A DNA stretch of 64,000 nucleotides from Pholiota molesta (Eukaryota > Basidiomycota > Agaricomycetes > Agaricales > Strophariaceae): positions 546,045-610,044 of the forward strand of contig JACGCK010000017.1 of assembly GCA_014925825.1 (NCBI GenBank). The letters run 5' to 3'. The notes under the pieces were generated by a model that was not told the DNA's origin, searched no databases, and saw only the letters and a list, made by a program, of their open reading frames with translations. Both the position numbers and the translations under genes were made by a program. Of the stretch, positions 10,091 to 21,900 are shown one piece after another; the stretch's first letter is position 1, and every line of letters starts with the position of its first letter.

Positions 10091-12019
10091 TGAACTGGTC
10101 AAGAATAATTACTTAGGTTTTTGCCTGCTGAATATTGTTGTTTCTACTACACTTGTACATCTATTGCTGTATAAAGCTTCGCAAGACTGCGACGAGCGCA
10201 GCAGAGCCCCCATTTCTATGCAAAAAATTCGCATTTTTCAAGCACTATGAGTGATCATACTGTGTCCGAGCGGTAGCCCAAGATAAGCCTTCCAGACCAT
10301 GGCTTCGAGCGACGACGGGCCATTCGAAGTAAGAATGACGAGTCACTGCTGTTGAAATTGTTCAAATAACATGTATGTTGTACGCTCACACCAGAGAAAA
10401 AAGCGATGCAATCCCAGTAAGGAAACATTGCATTGCGTGTTGAGTCCCAGTACCCCACGTCCAATAAAGCAGAAAAGGGATATATATCAATGAGGATACG
10501 AACTTAAACTTGAAGGTCACAAGAGTCCGCTTTTGGTGTAGCTCTTTGGAAAGACTACAGCCCTGTGCACAGACCTGTGCATGCTTGGGGGCGGTGTAAA
10601 GGATAATGGCACGGGCTGTCAGTCTGCAACAAAGCCCAGATATTAGCCACCGATGTAGAGCGACAGTGGGCGACTATAATGCGACAAAGACTCTAGAGAC
10701 GCGATAACATGCCCGCAGAGCTTGCTCAGATGACTCATGAAGCATACCGTGTTCATTGAGAGGAGTAGCCATGGTAAGCGCTGAGTGGATCGTCATATGG
10801 GCGATGCATGTAGGATCGAGGGTGGCGGCAGAGCGTCGTCGTGCGCCGTGTCCACTGTCATTCGACATACGCCGTTGATCGTCGTACGGTGGCAGCAGGG
10901 CGTGGTCGTGCGCCGGATCTGCTGTTGTTCATCGTACGCGCGGGACTCATGAAGCATACCGTGTTTTTCGAGAGGAGTGGTCATGGTAGGCGCTGAGTGG
11001 ATCGTCATATGTGCGATGCATGTAGGATCGAGGGTGGCGGCAGAGCGTCGTCGTACGCTGTGTCCACTTTCATTCGCCGTGGATCGTCGTACAGGGCAGC
11101 ACGACGTGATCGAGCGCTGGATCCGCGCGATGGATGAATGATCGCCGAATGATCGAAGAACGATCGACGGTGGCAGCAGCCTCAGGGCGTTGTCGTGCGA
11201 GGGATCTGCTGTTATTCTCGTGCTCCCGTTGATCGTCGTACGGGCGATGGACAAACGAGGAATGGTGGCAGCAGGGCGTAATCGTGCGCAGTATTCGCTA
11301 TCGTTCATCGTGCGCCATGTTTACTGTCATTCGTTGGGCACCGTGGCCGCTATCGTTCGTCGTGCGAAGTATCCGCTGTCGTCCGTCATGCTGCCTTTGA
11401 TCATTGTACGGGCGATGGGCGGGCAGTAGGCGACACATGGGCGGCCGCAGAAGAAAAACGACTAGACGCATGCATGGAAGGTGATGCGTCGAGAGTAGCA
11501 GTAGGGGTATATTTCGCTGCCCATCACAAGCTGTGAACAAACGCTTATAGTATTTTATTCGACGAGGGGATTCAAACTGTCACCTACGTATCCCCGCTGA
11601 CAGCCCACTAAAGTCTATTGCTGTCCATGCTAACGAGCGTCGCCTCGGTTCGTTGGGTGAGTGTCGTCCAGAGCTTATCGCCTATTTCGTTGGCCTCGTT
11701 GATATGGTCTGTCCTAGGCGTCAGCGCGACGAACCATGGACTTATAAAGAAGAAGCGTTGGATGGGCAGTCGCGCCACGCCGTCGAAAACAGGGCTGGGG
11801 TGAAGAATAGTAGGAGGGCGGGGCGGAAAGGGGGGACAAGATGGGAAACGGATGCATGAATGATTGAATACATTGATGGCTCGGCCCGAGCTTGCCGTTA
11901 GTGTGAACTTGCCGATATTCAACCCAAACTCAACCTTGTCGTCGACGCCATTCTAATCGTTCACTTGATACTGTCCCTTATTTGGATTTCTTTTTCTTGG
12001 AGAGCAATCCACAACGGAT
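10091..12019. other. Gene-poor spacer with duplicated blocks
   Basis: The spacer contains CG-rich direct repeats (10732-11155) and repeated GATCGTCGTACGG-like strings up to 11430. Short frames on both strands (for example minus 10793-11308) only translate these repeats. Nothing else was recognised. Confidence 0.5.
10732..11155 (+). repeat. Tandem duplication, unit about 212 bp
   Basis: GACTCATGAAGCATACCGTG at 10732 recurs at 10944. The following ~170 bases, including GGATCGAGGGTGGCGGCAGA, match with few substitutions, giving two adjacent copies. Fragments of the same motif family continue downstream. Confidence 0.75.
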
Positions 12020-13478
12020 ATGGAGGACAATCCGTTATTCAAGACAATCGATGAATGGTACCCCCCGGAGACAGAGGGACCTGACGAGCACCAAAAGCAT
12101 CGAGAGCACTTTGCCAGGTTTCTTCGCTGCTGGCAATTCTTGCGACCCTTTTTTGCCTCACGAGGTTTTACACTCTATGATCATGGTCCGCATCATCTGT
12201 CGTCCTATCCTCCAATGCAGTTGGCTCCTGATTTAGTGGGCATTGATGTCTACCCATACGGCCGGCGTTTATATGAGAACCGTGAACACGGGAGATTTTC
12301 TCTGCCTCCAGTATGTGTGCGGTTTCAGTATTGTATGCCTATTTAATTGATATGGTGTTCCTAGTGCTTACGCATATGGGCTGCGCAAGACAAGCTCGGA
12401 CGAGACGTCGTTATCAAGTAAGTGATTTCGGCGACAACAAGGAGATACGGAATTATGAACTTGGGCATTTCTCATTTAGAATCGTGTCAGAAGATGAATT
12501 GAAAGTGTTGCGATATCTGAACACAAAGGAAGCACGATCAGATCCTAGAAATCACACTATTCCTCTCATCGATTCTGGCACATTTAGCGGGCTCTCATTT
12601 GCCATAACATCAAGGTATTCTTCCCAAATCTCAAGTGATAGTAAATGATGTAACTGATGATATGATATATTTGATGTTTCGTACGCAGATGGGATAGTGC
12701 ATTTATGTTCCATCTGAAGACGGTGGCCGAGTTGATGCACTGCGCTAAAATGCTATTGGAGGTATTTGTAGCGATTTCGATTCAAGTCAGATCTCCCATC
12801 TCTTTAAACGTTCTTCTAGGGTTTGGACTTCTTGCATGAAAAGAGGGTATTCCATGGTGATATTCTTTGCCAAAATATTGGTATGAATGTGGCCTTGGAC
12901 CTGCCGCACGACATAAAGCAGCCTCTTGGCCTGCGTGAGCCATCGACCACTCGGTATGCTTACTATGATTTCGAAGGGTCTGCGATATATCCTCTGGACA
13001 CTCCTTTAGAGGAAAACCTGGCGACTGAATTCGTCGGATTTGGACTTCGTGGAATCCCTACACCCGATGGACCATTTAAAGTATTCCCACTCGACGTTTT
13101 ATGTTTAGGATTACTCCTAGAGCACAGAACAAGGGTATGCATTCATTCTTACTGAGGACTGTATCATGCGTATTTTTGGTATTGACTTCGGATCGTGTAA
13201 CAGCACATTGTGGACATTATTCCCGAGCTTGGTCCATTCCTTGACGGCATAGTCGGCGCGGATGAAGATCAACGGTTCACCGCTCGACAATCCTTAATTG
13301 AATTTGAGAAAATCTATTCAAAACTCACCCCAGAACAGCTTTCTCGGAGACTCACGACCTGGCTCTGGACAAAGAAACGTATGTATTCTAATTTCTCATA
13401 CAATACCATAGGTCGGTTGTTGATATTTCCTCGTTCTGATTAGGTGGCATCTTGAAAATTGACCCGGATACAATCTGA
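12020..13478 (+). CDS. Kinase-like paralog B, probable pseudokinase
   Basis: Exons 12020-12310, 12365-12417, 12480-12614, 12689-12761, 12820-13134, 13204-13378 and 13444-13478 sum to 1077 nt and encode 358 aa with no internal stop. Intron positions and phases match paralogs A and C exactly, showing common descent. The protein has GRDVVIK (lysine ~115), a catalytic loop FHGDILCQN (~195-203, HGD in place of HRD) and DFE (~234-236) where active kinases have DFG. No glycine-rich loop is visible. The loss of the DFG glycine and the weak HRD suggest a pseudokinase or atypical small-substrate kinase. The C-terminal FTARQSLIEFEKIYSKL segment is a family hallmark seen in all three copies. The substrate is unknown. 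No signal peptide or membrane segment is present. Confidence 0.8.
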
Positions 13479-13783
13479 AGTTGGAAGTGTACGATACGGT
13501 CTTTGATACCCTCGTGGAACGATATGTAAGATAGAGCTCGAGCGGCAAGTTATTTGTAATTAACAGACTCCGGAAATTTCGTCATATAATTCATTCTCTT
13601 TCAAGGGACGTACAGTACTGAGCAATAATGTGATAGGGAGACACATTCAAAAAAGTCTTCGGTATAATATTTAGAGTCATGATTGGAACTTGCAAACTAC
13701 AACTTTCGATTACGTCACGGAACTTGGAAGGCAGTCGGGTTCAAGGTCAGGTCAATGCGATACATGTTATTCGAGCATAGCAA
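13479..13783. other. Convergent intergenic spacer
   Basis: AT-rich spacer between the 3' ends of paralog B and the small minus-strand gene. Nothing coding was seen. Confidence 0.5.
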
Positions 13784-14127
13784 TTAAGCGGCCTCCAAAT
13801 TTGCCTCCGGAACCCAGTTGAAGGTTTCTGTAGCCGCTCCCACCGTTCTTGTGAGAGTGTACTTGTAGCCTGTGCCCCCTAAAAAATTAGAAAATAGTCT
13901 GAGACGAGCATGAGTAATAAGAACGATAAGATATCCTGACCACCCGATGTAGGCCTGTCAGCTGCGAGCCCAAGACTTTTAACACTGAACCTTCGGCAAG
14001 ATAACAATTGACGCCGGTGTACGTTGTTTTCACCCTGACGAGGGCGTTCATAGCGAACTGTCGTAAATGAACTCGTAAATATCGACAATTGTCTCTCCAG
14101 AGAAAAGATGCATACTTGTGCAGGCAT
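13784..14127 (-). pseudogene. Small gene of unknown function, frame conflict inside
   Basis: Reading leftward, ATG at 14127 opens a 12-nt exon (MPAQ, 14116-14127), then an intron, then an exon from 14057 encoding FAMNALVRVKTTYTG and CYLAEGSVLKVLGS. The final exon, after a TTTTTTAG acceptor near 13880, encodes GTGYKYTLTRTVG and ends TFNWVPEANLEAA with a stop at 13784-13786. The phases of the middle and last exons do not agree unless one base is added or lost near 13966, where the other frame runs into a well-placed donor. It is either a recently broken gene or an assembly error. It looks like a ~80-aa intracellular beta-rich protein. I do not recognise a family. Confidence 0.4.
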
Positions 14128-14518
14128 GTTTGGGAGGTAGCTGAACGTTTGGACAAGCCGCGGTAAGAATTGGAGGTGGTAAGAACTGCAGAAAGAAGGG
14201 CGCATTCAAGCCTGTATTTATACAGGGAGAAGAAGTGAGATCTCAGATCTTCGACCCGGAGAATCTCTTCTCGCGAAATATTACACCAAAGCGATACATG
14301 CGTTACGACTCATCCTAGCTTTGCAACATCGTCAGATCTAAGATTCGAGAGTGGATAGCCAGAAATAGGGCATGGTCACTGTCCTAAGGTTTTGGAGTCA
14401 TATAGGCATATACTGGCATACATTGGGGTTACTGAAAATACTTGTGACATTAAAAACAATCCAAAAATCTAGATATCATATATCAAATCCTAGGAAACCT
14501 CAGGCTTCTGCAATCCGC
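14128..14518. other. Promoter of small gene and 3' flank of kinase-like paralog C
   Basis: Apart from the TATA box at 14215 no feature was recognised. Confidence 0.4.
14215..14222 (-). promoter_or_regulatory. TATA box of the small minus-strand gene
   Basis: TATAAATA on the minus strand lies 88 nt upstream of the ATG at 14127, a typical fungal TATA spacing. Its presence argues that the small gene was a real transcription unit. Confidence 0.5.
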
Positions 14519-16339
14519 TCACAGTCCTAACTCGGCTGCCCATGTTAAGATTCTTGCAAGTTCTCTTTCGGCGTTACTACCCCTTCGTATGTAAGCTCTG
14601 TTAATATGACAGATCTCCAGGATAATAAAATGAAACCGACCATTATCCCAAAACAGGTTAACTACCTGAGTATTGAGCTCCGATTTAGAAAGACTCGAAT
14701 ATATCTTTTGAAAGTTATTGAGAGCTTGACGAGCCGTCAGACGCTTGGTGGCATCTGGGTTCATCATAGCGTCAAAGAATGGACCTAGTGTTGGGATGAT
14801 ATTCTCAATATGCTGGCAACGGAGGAGATAAGTTTGGTAGATAATAGAAATTGACTGAGATAACGTACTCGAACGTTTCTTTGCAACACATCTCCAACTG
14901 ACAACATCTCAACTTGAAAAGGATTATAGGGGCCTTCAGGTTCAGGATATCCACGCAGATCGAAGCCGAAGAAACGAGTGTCCTGAACCTCATCAATCGG
15001 AATATCCAAGGGATATTGCTTGGATTGGCCGAAGTCGAAGAGGGCATATTTGGTGACGGAGCGCTGCAACAAGCCTTTTGTCCACCATTTGTTCACATTT
15101 GAAAGGACGTTAATACCAAGGTTTTGTGAAAGAAAGTCGAAGTGAACGATGTGGTGTTCATGGAGAAAATCAAACACCTTTAATGCATAGTCAAATCAAC
15201 GTTCTCGTACGAAGTGCCCTGGAAAGAATAGTTTCGTACCTCCAGCATCGATTGCGCGAACCACATTAGTTCATCCACGGTACCGAAATCGAGCCACAGT
15301 CCGCCATACCAACTTCCAATGGATGAGCTACTCATTGCATCATTATACAAGTTCAAGACTCACCGTGGCATTACGACAAATGTGTACTGCTGAAACTTGA
15401 TAAATTCGATGACCGGGATGGTATGATTTCTAGGATCCCGGCGCATTGAATCGGTATTGAGTGCCTGAAGGATTTCAAGCTCGTTTCTGTTGGTTTCGTC
15501 TGCAACGATTCTGACAATCGAAATTGACATATGGTAAGTACACAAATTGGCAGTTAAATGTGTTCACATTACTTAATAACCACGTCGCGTCCCAGAAGAT
15601 CTCGAGCCGGCCATACTATAAGCGACTACTTATTGTTATTTTCCGCAGTTTGATGAAGCTAAAAATTGCCCACCGAGTAAGAAAAATAGGCCTCTATATC
15701 CTCATCGACATTGTAGAAGCGCCGCGCATATGGGTATTCCGGCACATTTCTTCTTCGAATATCGGGGTCTGAAGGTGCTGCAATGAGATTATCCTTAGGT
15801 CTAGTCGTAGGTTGCTTGAAAAAAGTGTATAATATATATCCACGCAATAAAAAAAGTGGCTCCAAGAACTTCCACGACATGTAGAAGCTTTCCATTTCTA
15901 ATTTCCTCTGCTCTAAGCCATAATTAGTATCAGGGTCATCGGTGAACGTTAACATCCATTGCTCGATCCCTCGCGGTAGCGGCGAGGGTAGAACTGCAGC
16001 GCGGATAGTCCAAACGAATCGATCATAGAGAGTGCACAAGCTCCCGAGAGATGGATACAGTTTGAGCTTGTAGAACAAGGCTGGAGCGATTAAAGCAACA
16101 GCAAGAGTTGTGGTGGTTCTGGATGCGAGAGGTACAGACAGCATAACGCAGAAGAATAACAATCCAAGGCTACGTGTAGGGAAGTGCACTATCCAAGTTG
16201 CAAGAGTTCTATCAAGCGCTTGACAGTGATTCGACGTATGGTAGACTGTGGTAGACTTAAGAAAAGAATTTCGTTCCTGAAATTCAACCGTCACGCGCGC
16301 GGGATCTTTGCTCGTTGTGTTCAATTGTGGAGCGCTCAT
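14519..16339 (-). CDS. Kinase-like paralog C, membrane-anchored, catalytic motifs intact
   Basis: Exons (5' to 3' on minus) 15674-16339, 15573-15625, 15364-15510, 15240-15312, 14869-15177 and 14519-14812 sum to 1542 nt and encode 513 aa. The first 222 codons contain an extra N-terminal domain absent from A and B, with two hydrophobic segments around residues 55-90 (LGLLFFCVMLSVPLA and TTLAVALIAPALFY), so the protein is probably membrane-anchored. The kinase-like part has GRDVVIK (K240), HFD with a downstream Asn (H325-D327, N332) and a complete DFG (361-363). All key catalytic positions except a glycine loop are therefore present. Intron phases equal those of paralog B. The last exon is read without a terminal intron, so the final ~25 residues (...WAAELGL) differ from B and are less certain. 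Confidence 0.75.
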
Positions 16340-17196
16340 TTATCTGTATTCACACGCTTGCGCAGGCTTGCGGTGAGCTTTCTACCTTTTGGTAGCCTGA
16401 GGCCAATGACTGCCTCCTCTAAAAGAAAAACCCGGCCGTTGGCTGATAATGAGAATATCACCTCTCGCAAGCTGTGATACTAAGTCTATAGACTTGCTGC
16501 AGATTCGAGAGCTTGTTGGCTTAATATTCCCAGCCCCTGGCGTTGATCCACGGACAGAATTGTTAGCATGGGTATCCGAGGAATAAATCAGACGCTATTG
16601 CGAAAGATTCAAGACCACAACCCAAAATGCAGGGATTCTGCGGGAGACCTCACCAGGACCTCACTGAGCAGAGGATTTAAAAAATGATGAAATAATGTCA
16701 CAGCCTGTGTACATATTTCGGAAGCACCATTGTTGCCCCAACGTCTAATCACCAACATCCCCATTGCGCCAACAAGGGACAGGCCTGGACAGGCTCCTTC
16801 AAGGCTCCTTGTCGAACAAGATGATCCGGTCATCAAGCTATAGAGCCAAAATTTGTAAGTCAGACAATCATGCGCTGCAAGCGCAGGTTCAACAAATTTC
16901 TAAATGTGGTCTTACGCTTTGACAACTCTCCTCCACAGCTATCTAGTATCCCGATACCATGAGTCAGAAACCTGCTTTCAAGATGATCATACATCGCCCG
17001 AGAGATAGCCTGAGATAGTGTTCCCCGAGCCACGCTTCTTTTTATGAAGCAAACATTTTTTATTCAGCACCTCATCTCCGGTGTGAAGCCACTCAGATCT
17101 CAAAATTTGCCAGTCAGACAATCATGCGGACCTTGCAAACGCAGGTTCAGCAGATTTCTAAATGTGGTCATACGCTTTGACAAATCTTCCCCACAG
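16340..17196. other. Spacer with first copy of a duplicated block
   Basis: This is the 5' flank of paralog C on its left and repeat DNA on its right. The segment 16859-17034 duplicates part of 17113-17299. No gene is supported. Confidence 0.5.
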
Positions 17197-17299
17197 CTAA
17201 GATCTAGTAGCCCGGCGCCACCCACAAGTCAGAAACCTGCTTTCAAGATGATCATACATCGCCCGAGAGATAGCCTGAGATAGTATTCCCCGAGCCACG
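16859..17299 (+). repeat. Direct duplication, period about 254 bp
   Basis: GTCAGACAATCATGCG at 16859 recurs at 17113. Both copies run through TCAGAAACCTGCTTTCAAGA to CCCCGAGCCAC (about 175-187 bp each) with scattered changes. The second copy overlaps the 3' end of the F-box-like relic, so the first looks like a duplicate of its tail. Confidence 0.75.
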
Positions 17300-18411
17300 T
17301 GAAGCTGCTCGGCATTGCCACTCTCGCAAACATAGGTATACTCCTTGCAAACATCGACAAGCTGCATTCTGGTGCAGTGAAGATGTGGTCGAGGAAGATA
17401 ATACACAGTTTGAAGGTATAATTGACGACGATTCATGAATTTGGAGAGCGTTGGAGAGACCACAGACGGTTCAACCCAAGTGCTAGGATATACTCAGAGC
17501 AGGCCAGTCACAGAAAGGTGACGGAGTCGAAGCGAATCATTTGGTAAAGTAGCGCCAAGGTCGCATCGAGCGAGAGTATCCTTTTCCAACTCTCCTTCAG
17601 CAGAAGAAGGAAAAAGCTTTTCAATTCCGGGCCAAAATCGCCAGTGTTCGGTATCGTCCCTTTGATGGAGAGCAAAGAGATTCCCGCCCTCCAGATAACG
17701 ACAGATCGCCAGTGATTGTTCCGTTGACTGAGATGCTGAATGTCCACTGGCAGAATACCTCCCCATAGACAGGGCAGCTCAGGATGGCTCTGCGCCATTT
17801 CATACGAATGTGGAATGGAAGGCGAGCCACGACGAGGATTCAGTGCGCATGAAAATCAATCTTCTTGCGCAAGATGAGACGGCATTGTCTATCCGAGGCA
17901 AGCAGGATGATTCTCTGCAAGAGGGATTGACTCAGCGTATCGATTGGTGAATCCAGAGTATTTGTAGGCGTAACGTAGCTTCTTCCAGAGTCTTGAACGG
18001 AAGAACGGGAGGGGAGTCTGGTGGTGTGTTGCAGATTCAGATGTACAGTTTCCGGACGAGTAGGTAGCGTTGACCCAGGGAGGCGCGAGAATATAAAGAA
18101 AGCCCTGGAGATAAAGTGAGGTTTACGAATGACTTTCACTTTGAGATTGCTAGAATCATGGATACAGATAGGTGGCAAGGATGAAGGATTGGAACTGGAT
18201 TGAAAGGAAAGGTCGACTCGGAGCATACCAATTGCGAGCTGACAAAGTTATTATGAACCAAGGTGGATGTCAAACAATTTACCAACACTCTCGGCAGCTC
18301 TCGGCCCGTTTCTCGTAAGAAGTACCTCTGGAGGTCGTAACATGCAGCAAAGTAATCAATTGAAGATATCAAACAACAATAATTCAGATGTAGATAAAAT
18401 GTATGCCTCAA
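17197..18411 (-). pseudogene. F-box-like relic
   Basis: On the minus strand, 17840-18226 is an open frame whose middle reads SPIDTLSQSLLQRIILLAS, which resembles the start of an F-box (INTLPxELLxRIFxLAS). Coding-like fragments continue downstream in shifting frames. One around 17820-17850 reads SWLAFHSTFV then a stop. Another, 17197-17463, ends in a hydrophilic segment with DHLESRFLTCGW. I could not join these into one frame with credible splice sites, so I treat the locus as a decayed F-box/leucine-rich type gene. Alternatively, it is a real gene with more introns than I can place. Confidence 0.35.
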
Positions 18412-18726
18412 AACTACGAACGCTGCGTGTTATGTCAAGCAAGTGACGGCGACGGCATTCAACTCTGAAGAGACGTGATACCCTAACCCACGTGGACCTG
18501 CTCAGCTTCAAGACGAAGCTGAGCAGCGCGGATTGCGAGCACTGGATATTCCACGAACGTAACAGGCCTCAAGTGTGTGCGTCCCCGAAGGAAATACTGA
18601 GGCCTTGACTAGTTTCATGGGTCGCGAGCGTCGAGAACTGCGGAGGGCATAGGGAAGCATAGAGAGAGAATTCACATGGAGCACCGTCTTGCATGATATG
18701 TGGGTCAAGAAATTTGATTATCGAAC
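18412..18726. other. Spacer, nothing recognised
   Basis: Only short frames lie between the F-box-like relic and the small plus-strand frame. Confidence 0.4.
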
Positions 18727-18912
18727 ATGGCTAGCGAGGTCGAAGAGTTGTGCGTCGTGCAAAGGAGGAAGAAAACGATGGAAGCGCTTGTTCGGCTTAT
18801 GAATGAAAATAAAGTTCCCACGAACATAGCCAAACAACTGCATCGCCAAACGGGCCGGGAACACCGTCTCTGTAAACGGTGCGCTCCTCCTGCTTTAGCC
18901 TTCTACCATTGA
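18727..18912 (+). CDS. Small hypothetical frame upstream of the ZIP2-like candidate
   Basis: A 61-codon frame from ATG encodes a basic, helical-looking peptide (QRRKKTMEALVRLMNENK) ending in a short segment with two cysteines (LCKRC). It stops 77 nt before the start codon of the next gene. It could be an independent small gene, an upstream exon or an upstream reading frame in that gene's leader. No family was recognised. Confidence 0.25.
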   Translation: MASEVEELCVVQRRKKTMEALVRLMNENKVPTNIAKQLHRQTGREHRLCKRCAPPALAFYH

Positions 18913-18989
18913 CCAACCCTTGCAACGTCAGATATTCATATTCTTTTCGTAAACTTTATAATCCTTCTTTTGCTTTATCTTTATGAACT

Positions 18990-21900
18990 ATGAGTACTAT
19001 GAGCTGTGACATTACTGAATCTGCGGAGTTTCGCCTCCATATCCATCGCCTTCTCTATAACTACGCAATTGCCCATCTGACCACTAATTATCTGACTTTT
19101 ACTGAGAATCTCGTTTCTGAGGTGAGAAGATCTTGACCTGTCGTGACCTGGAAATTTCTTACTTTTTCTTCTAGTTCATCGAATACCTTCAACCAGTTCC
19201 ACTCACTGACCCGTACTCACTTGTACTCTCTGTTGATCCATTCCAGAGTTTTTCGCAGCTCCATACGCTTTCATCCCTGGAGCCATACGATGAAGCTCCG
19301 CAAACGACAAATGAGGCGCGGTCTTACCTCAAAGTGGTTATGCGAGCGACCGTTGGGAAACCTGTCACTGAAAGGATCGCTTGGAACGACCATTGTGAGT
19401 CGTGTTCTTCGTGCAATGAATGTCAGATACCACGATGAGTACAGACAGCGAATATCCTCCTATTGAGCCATTCATTCCTGCTTTGACGCGTCGGGCTCGC
19501 CGAAGGACGCCGAAACTGGGCAAGAACGCGAAAAGACCGTATTCCTCCGAGGAATACGCCGACCTTCTGAAAGCCCAGAAAATTGGGGTTGTCCCAGTCG
19601 AGCCAGTACAAGAGCAGGTTCTATCTCCAGAAGATATTTTGTACGTCCAATCCAGACTTTTATAAGCGAGTATATGCGCTCATATCAACTCACTAGAGAG
19701 CTCAAATGTCGGATTCAAGCCGAAGACCTCCAAGGCGTACGGTCTCTTCTACAAACAACCACCGACATGCTGCGTCCGCAGAGGTCGTACAAGAACAAAT
19801 ACCTCGATTTCGACTACCTTCGAAACGTTCCTCTTTTAGAACCAACCCTTCCTTACGATCCGTTCATGCCAATCTTTCCCAAAGCTCGGCTTCCAAGGTC
19901 TGGAATCGTCAACGCCGCCGGCCACCTACCGGACTTCAAAGGATTCGACGACATCCCAAAAGCCGGTCTGCATAAAGTCGCGGTGGAAGATCCGGACGGC
20001 GATATATCTCGACAGAATCTAGTCATGGTCGATGGCTGGGGTGCCGTTCTTTATTCGTCTTTGGCTACGCTAAGCGCTCAACGAGTCTGCCTTGACCTGT
20101 AGAAACCATTCGGTCGTCTCCTCCTTCTCCGCCTGCGTCGAGCCCCGACGACAGTGAAGATCAGCTTGATGAACTCTTCCTTGCATCATCACCGGACACC
20201 GAAGTTCCGCTGGTGGAAGAGTTGTCGAATTCGAAAATGGGTATGTTTTTCTTATTGGTTTTTTGACATAATGGCCGTTGATCATCTAAAGAACCGATTT
20301 TGATTCCCCGAACGCGACAAATCGGAGGTACCAGTGGCGTCTCTCCGCATATGTTGGCCGGAAAAACGTGAGTCGCATATTTACCTGATATATTGTGCTT
20401 ATCCATTACCCGTCTCAAACGCCTAGACTGGCCACTTTCTTGGAACCCCTCTTCACAAAAGCAAAAAGTGATTCGGAAATTCAGCCTCTGTCTGAAAAGA
20501 ACGCGGGCGAAGAACCCCAACGTCCATGTTCCTCGCCGACGCCCTCTTCTCTGGTAGGTCAACCTCCATCAGAAATCGAAAATGTTCCCGTCACCAAGAG
20601 CGCGGACAAGGCCGACCTTCAGGACCAGGATCTGGACTCGGAATTGAAGATTCTGTATGCAGGACACGATTTGGGAGACGTCATTATGAAGGAGGCTCTC
20701 GACGACAAGCAAGATTTTCTGATGGACAGTAAGTTATCTCTTTTTTTCCCCACTTGATTTGAGCAAACCATGTCTCCCCTTTAGTACCATCTCTGCCTGA
20801 ACCCAATGTGCACCCACCGAGTGGCCTGAACATGCCTCGTGCTTTCTCCGATTTCCTCATGCCGCCCGCCAACGCTTCGAAAAACAAAGATGTTCCCCCG
20901 GCAAAGAAACCAGTTCAGCCGCTCGAAAAGTTCCTGAAGAAAGTCAAAGGACGAGAACCCCTCACGCTCATGTTATCCTGGATGTACGTCCGGCCTCGCC
21001 CCTCCCGTATCCACGCTGATCGCACTCCGTCCTAGCCCTTTCACAGTGGACAAGAAATTGCCGTCTGCGGCGGAGCTCGTCGGCGTGTCGGAGCTCTTTA
21101 GCGAGGCGGAGCTGGCCGGCGAGGTGAACTTGCCGAAGATGGAGGCGTTGTTGGCGTCTGTGGATCTGGTGCCGGGCGAGTGCAATTTGGACGAGCGGCG
21201 GTGGCGGGACTTCGATGCTTCTTCTGGGTTCCAGCCTTCCGCAGCGCCATTCGAATTTGAGATCCTGCGCACGAGGCAGGAGCGATGGCGTCTTGCGAGG
21301 CTCGAGAATCGGCTCGAGGACGGTATGGAGTGTGAGGACGAAGAGCGCAGGGAGGCTGATGCCGATGCGCTTTCTCGTGGACCACGAGGCTCTGGAAATG
21401 CAGATCCTGGTCTTCGCTCCCCCTTTGACGATGGACAGGGTGCGGAAAGACCGTGCAAGCGCGCGCGCCTCGACGTTGAGGCTGACGCACCGAGTCAACA
21501 TGCTTCGCGAGCTTGTGATATCGACATGGATATAGCGATCGAGCAAGACTGGCAACAGCCGGTTTCGCCTGTGTTCTCTGCATCTGACGACAAAGAAAAT
21601 TGGCCTCCGCTTAGTAGTTACTCCTCTTCTTCCTTGCCAGCGGAACTACGGCAGGATGAAGGCCCTGCGGACTATTATAGCGAACGGCTTGAGCACGACG
21701 CTGACACAAACACCTCCTGGGCGCTGACGCAGGCTTGCGATGACGATGCGGAGATGCTGGGGATGGATGATGAGGAGAGCTTTGAGCCGCTTTCGTTTGG
21801 ATCTCGCCAGCCTGCTGCTTTCAGGAGTACGTTTGATGCTGAGAGCTATGGATCGCTTTCTCAGTATGCTCACGCTGATCTGGGAGCGGATTCTAATCAT

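Noticed and set aside
10255..10330. tRNA-like string (GTGTCCGAGCGG, GGCTTCGAGC)
   Set aside because: No cloverleaf with acceptor stem pairing or CCA-proximal stem could be formed. No other tRNA or rRNA motif was recognised in the window.
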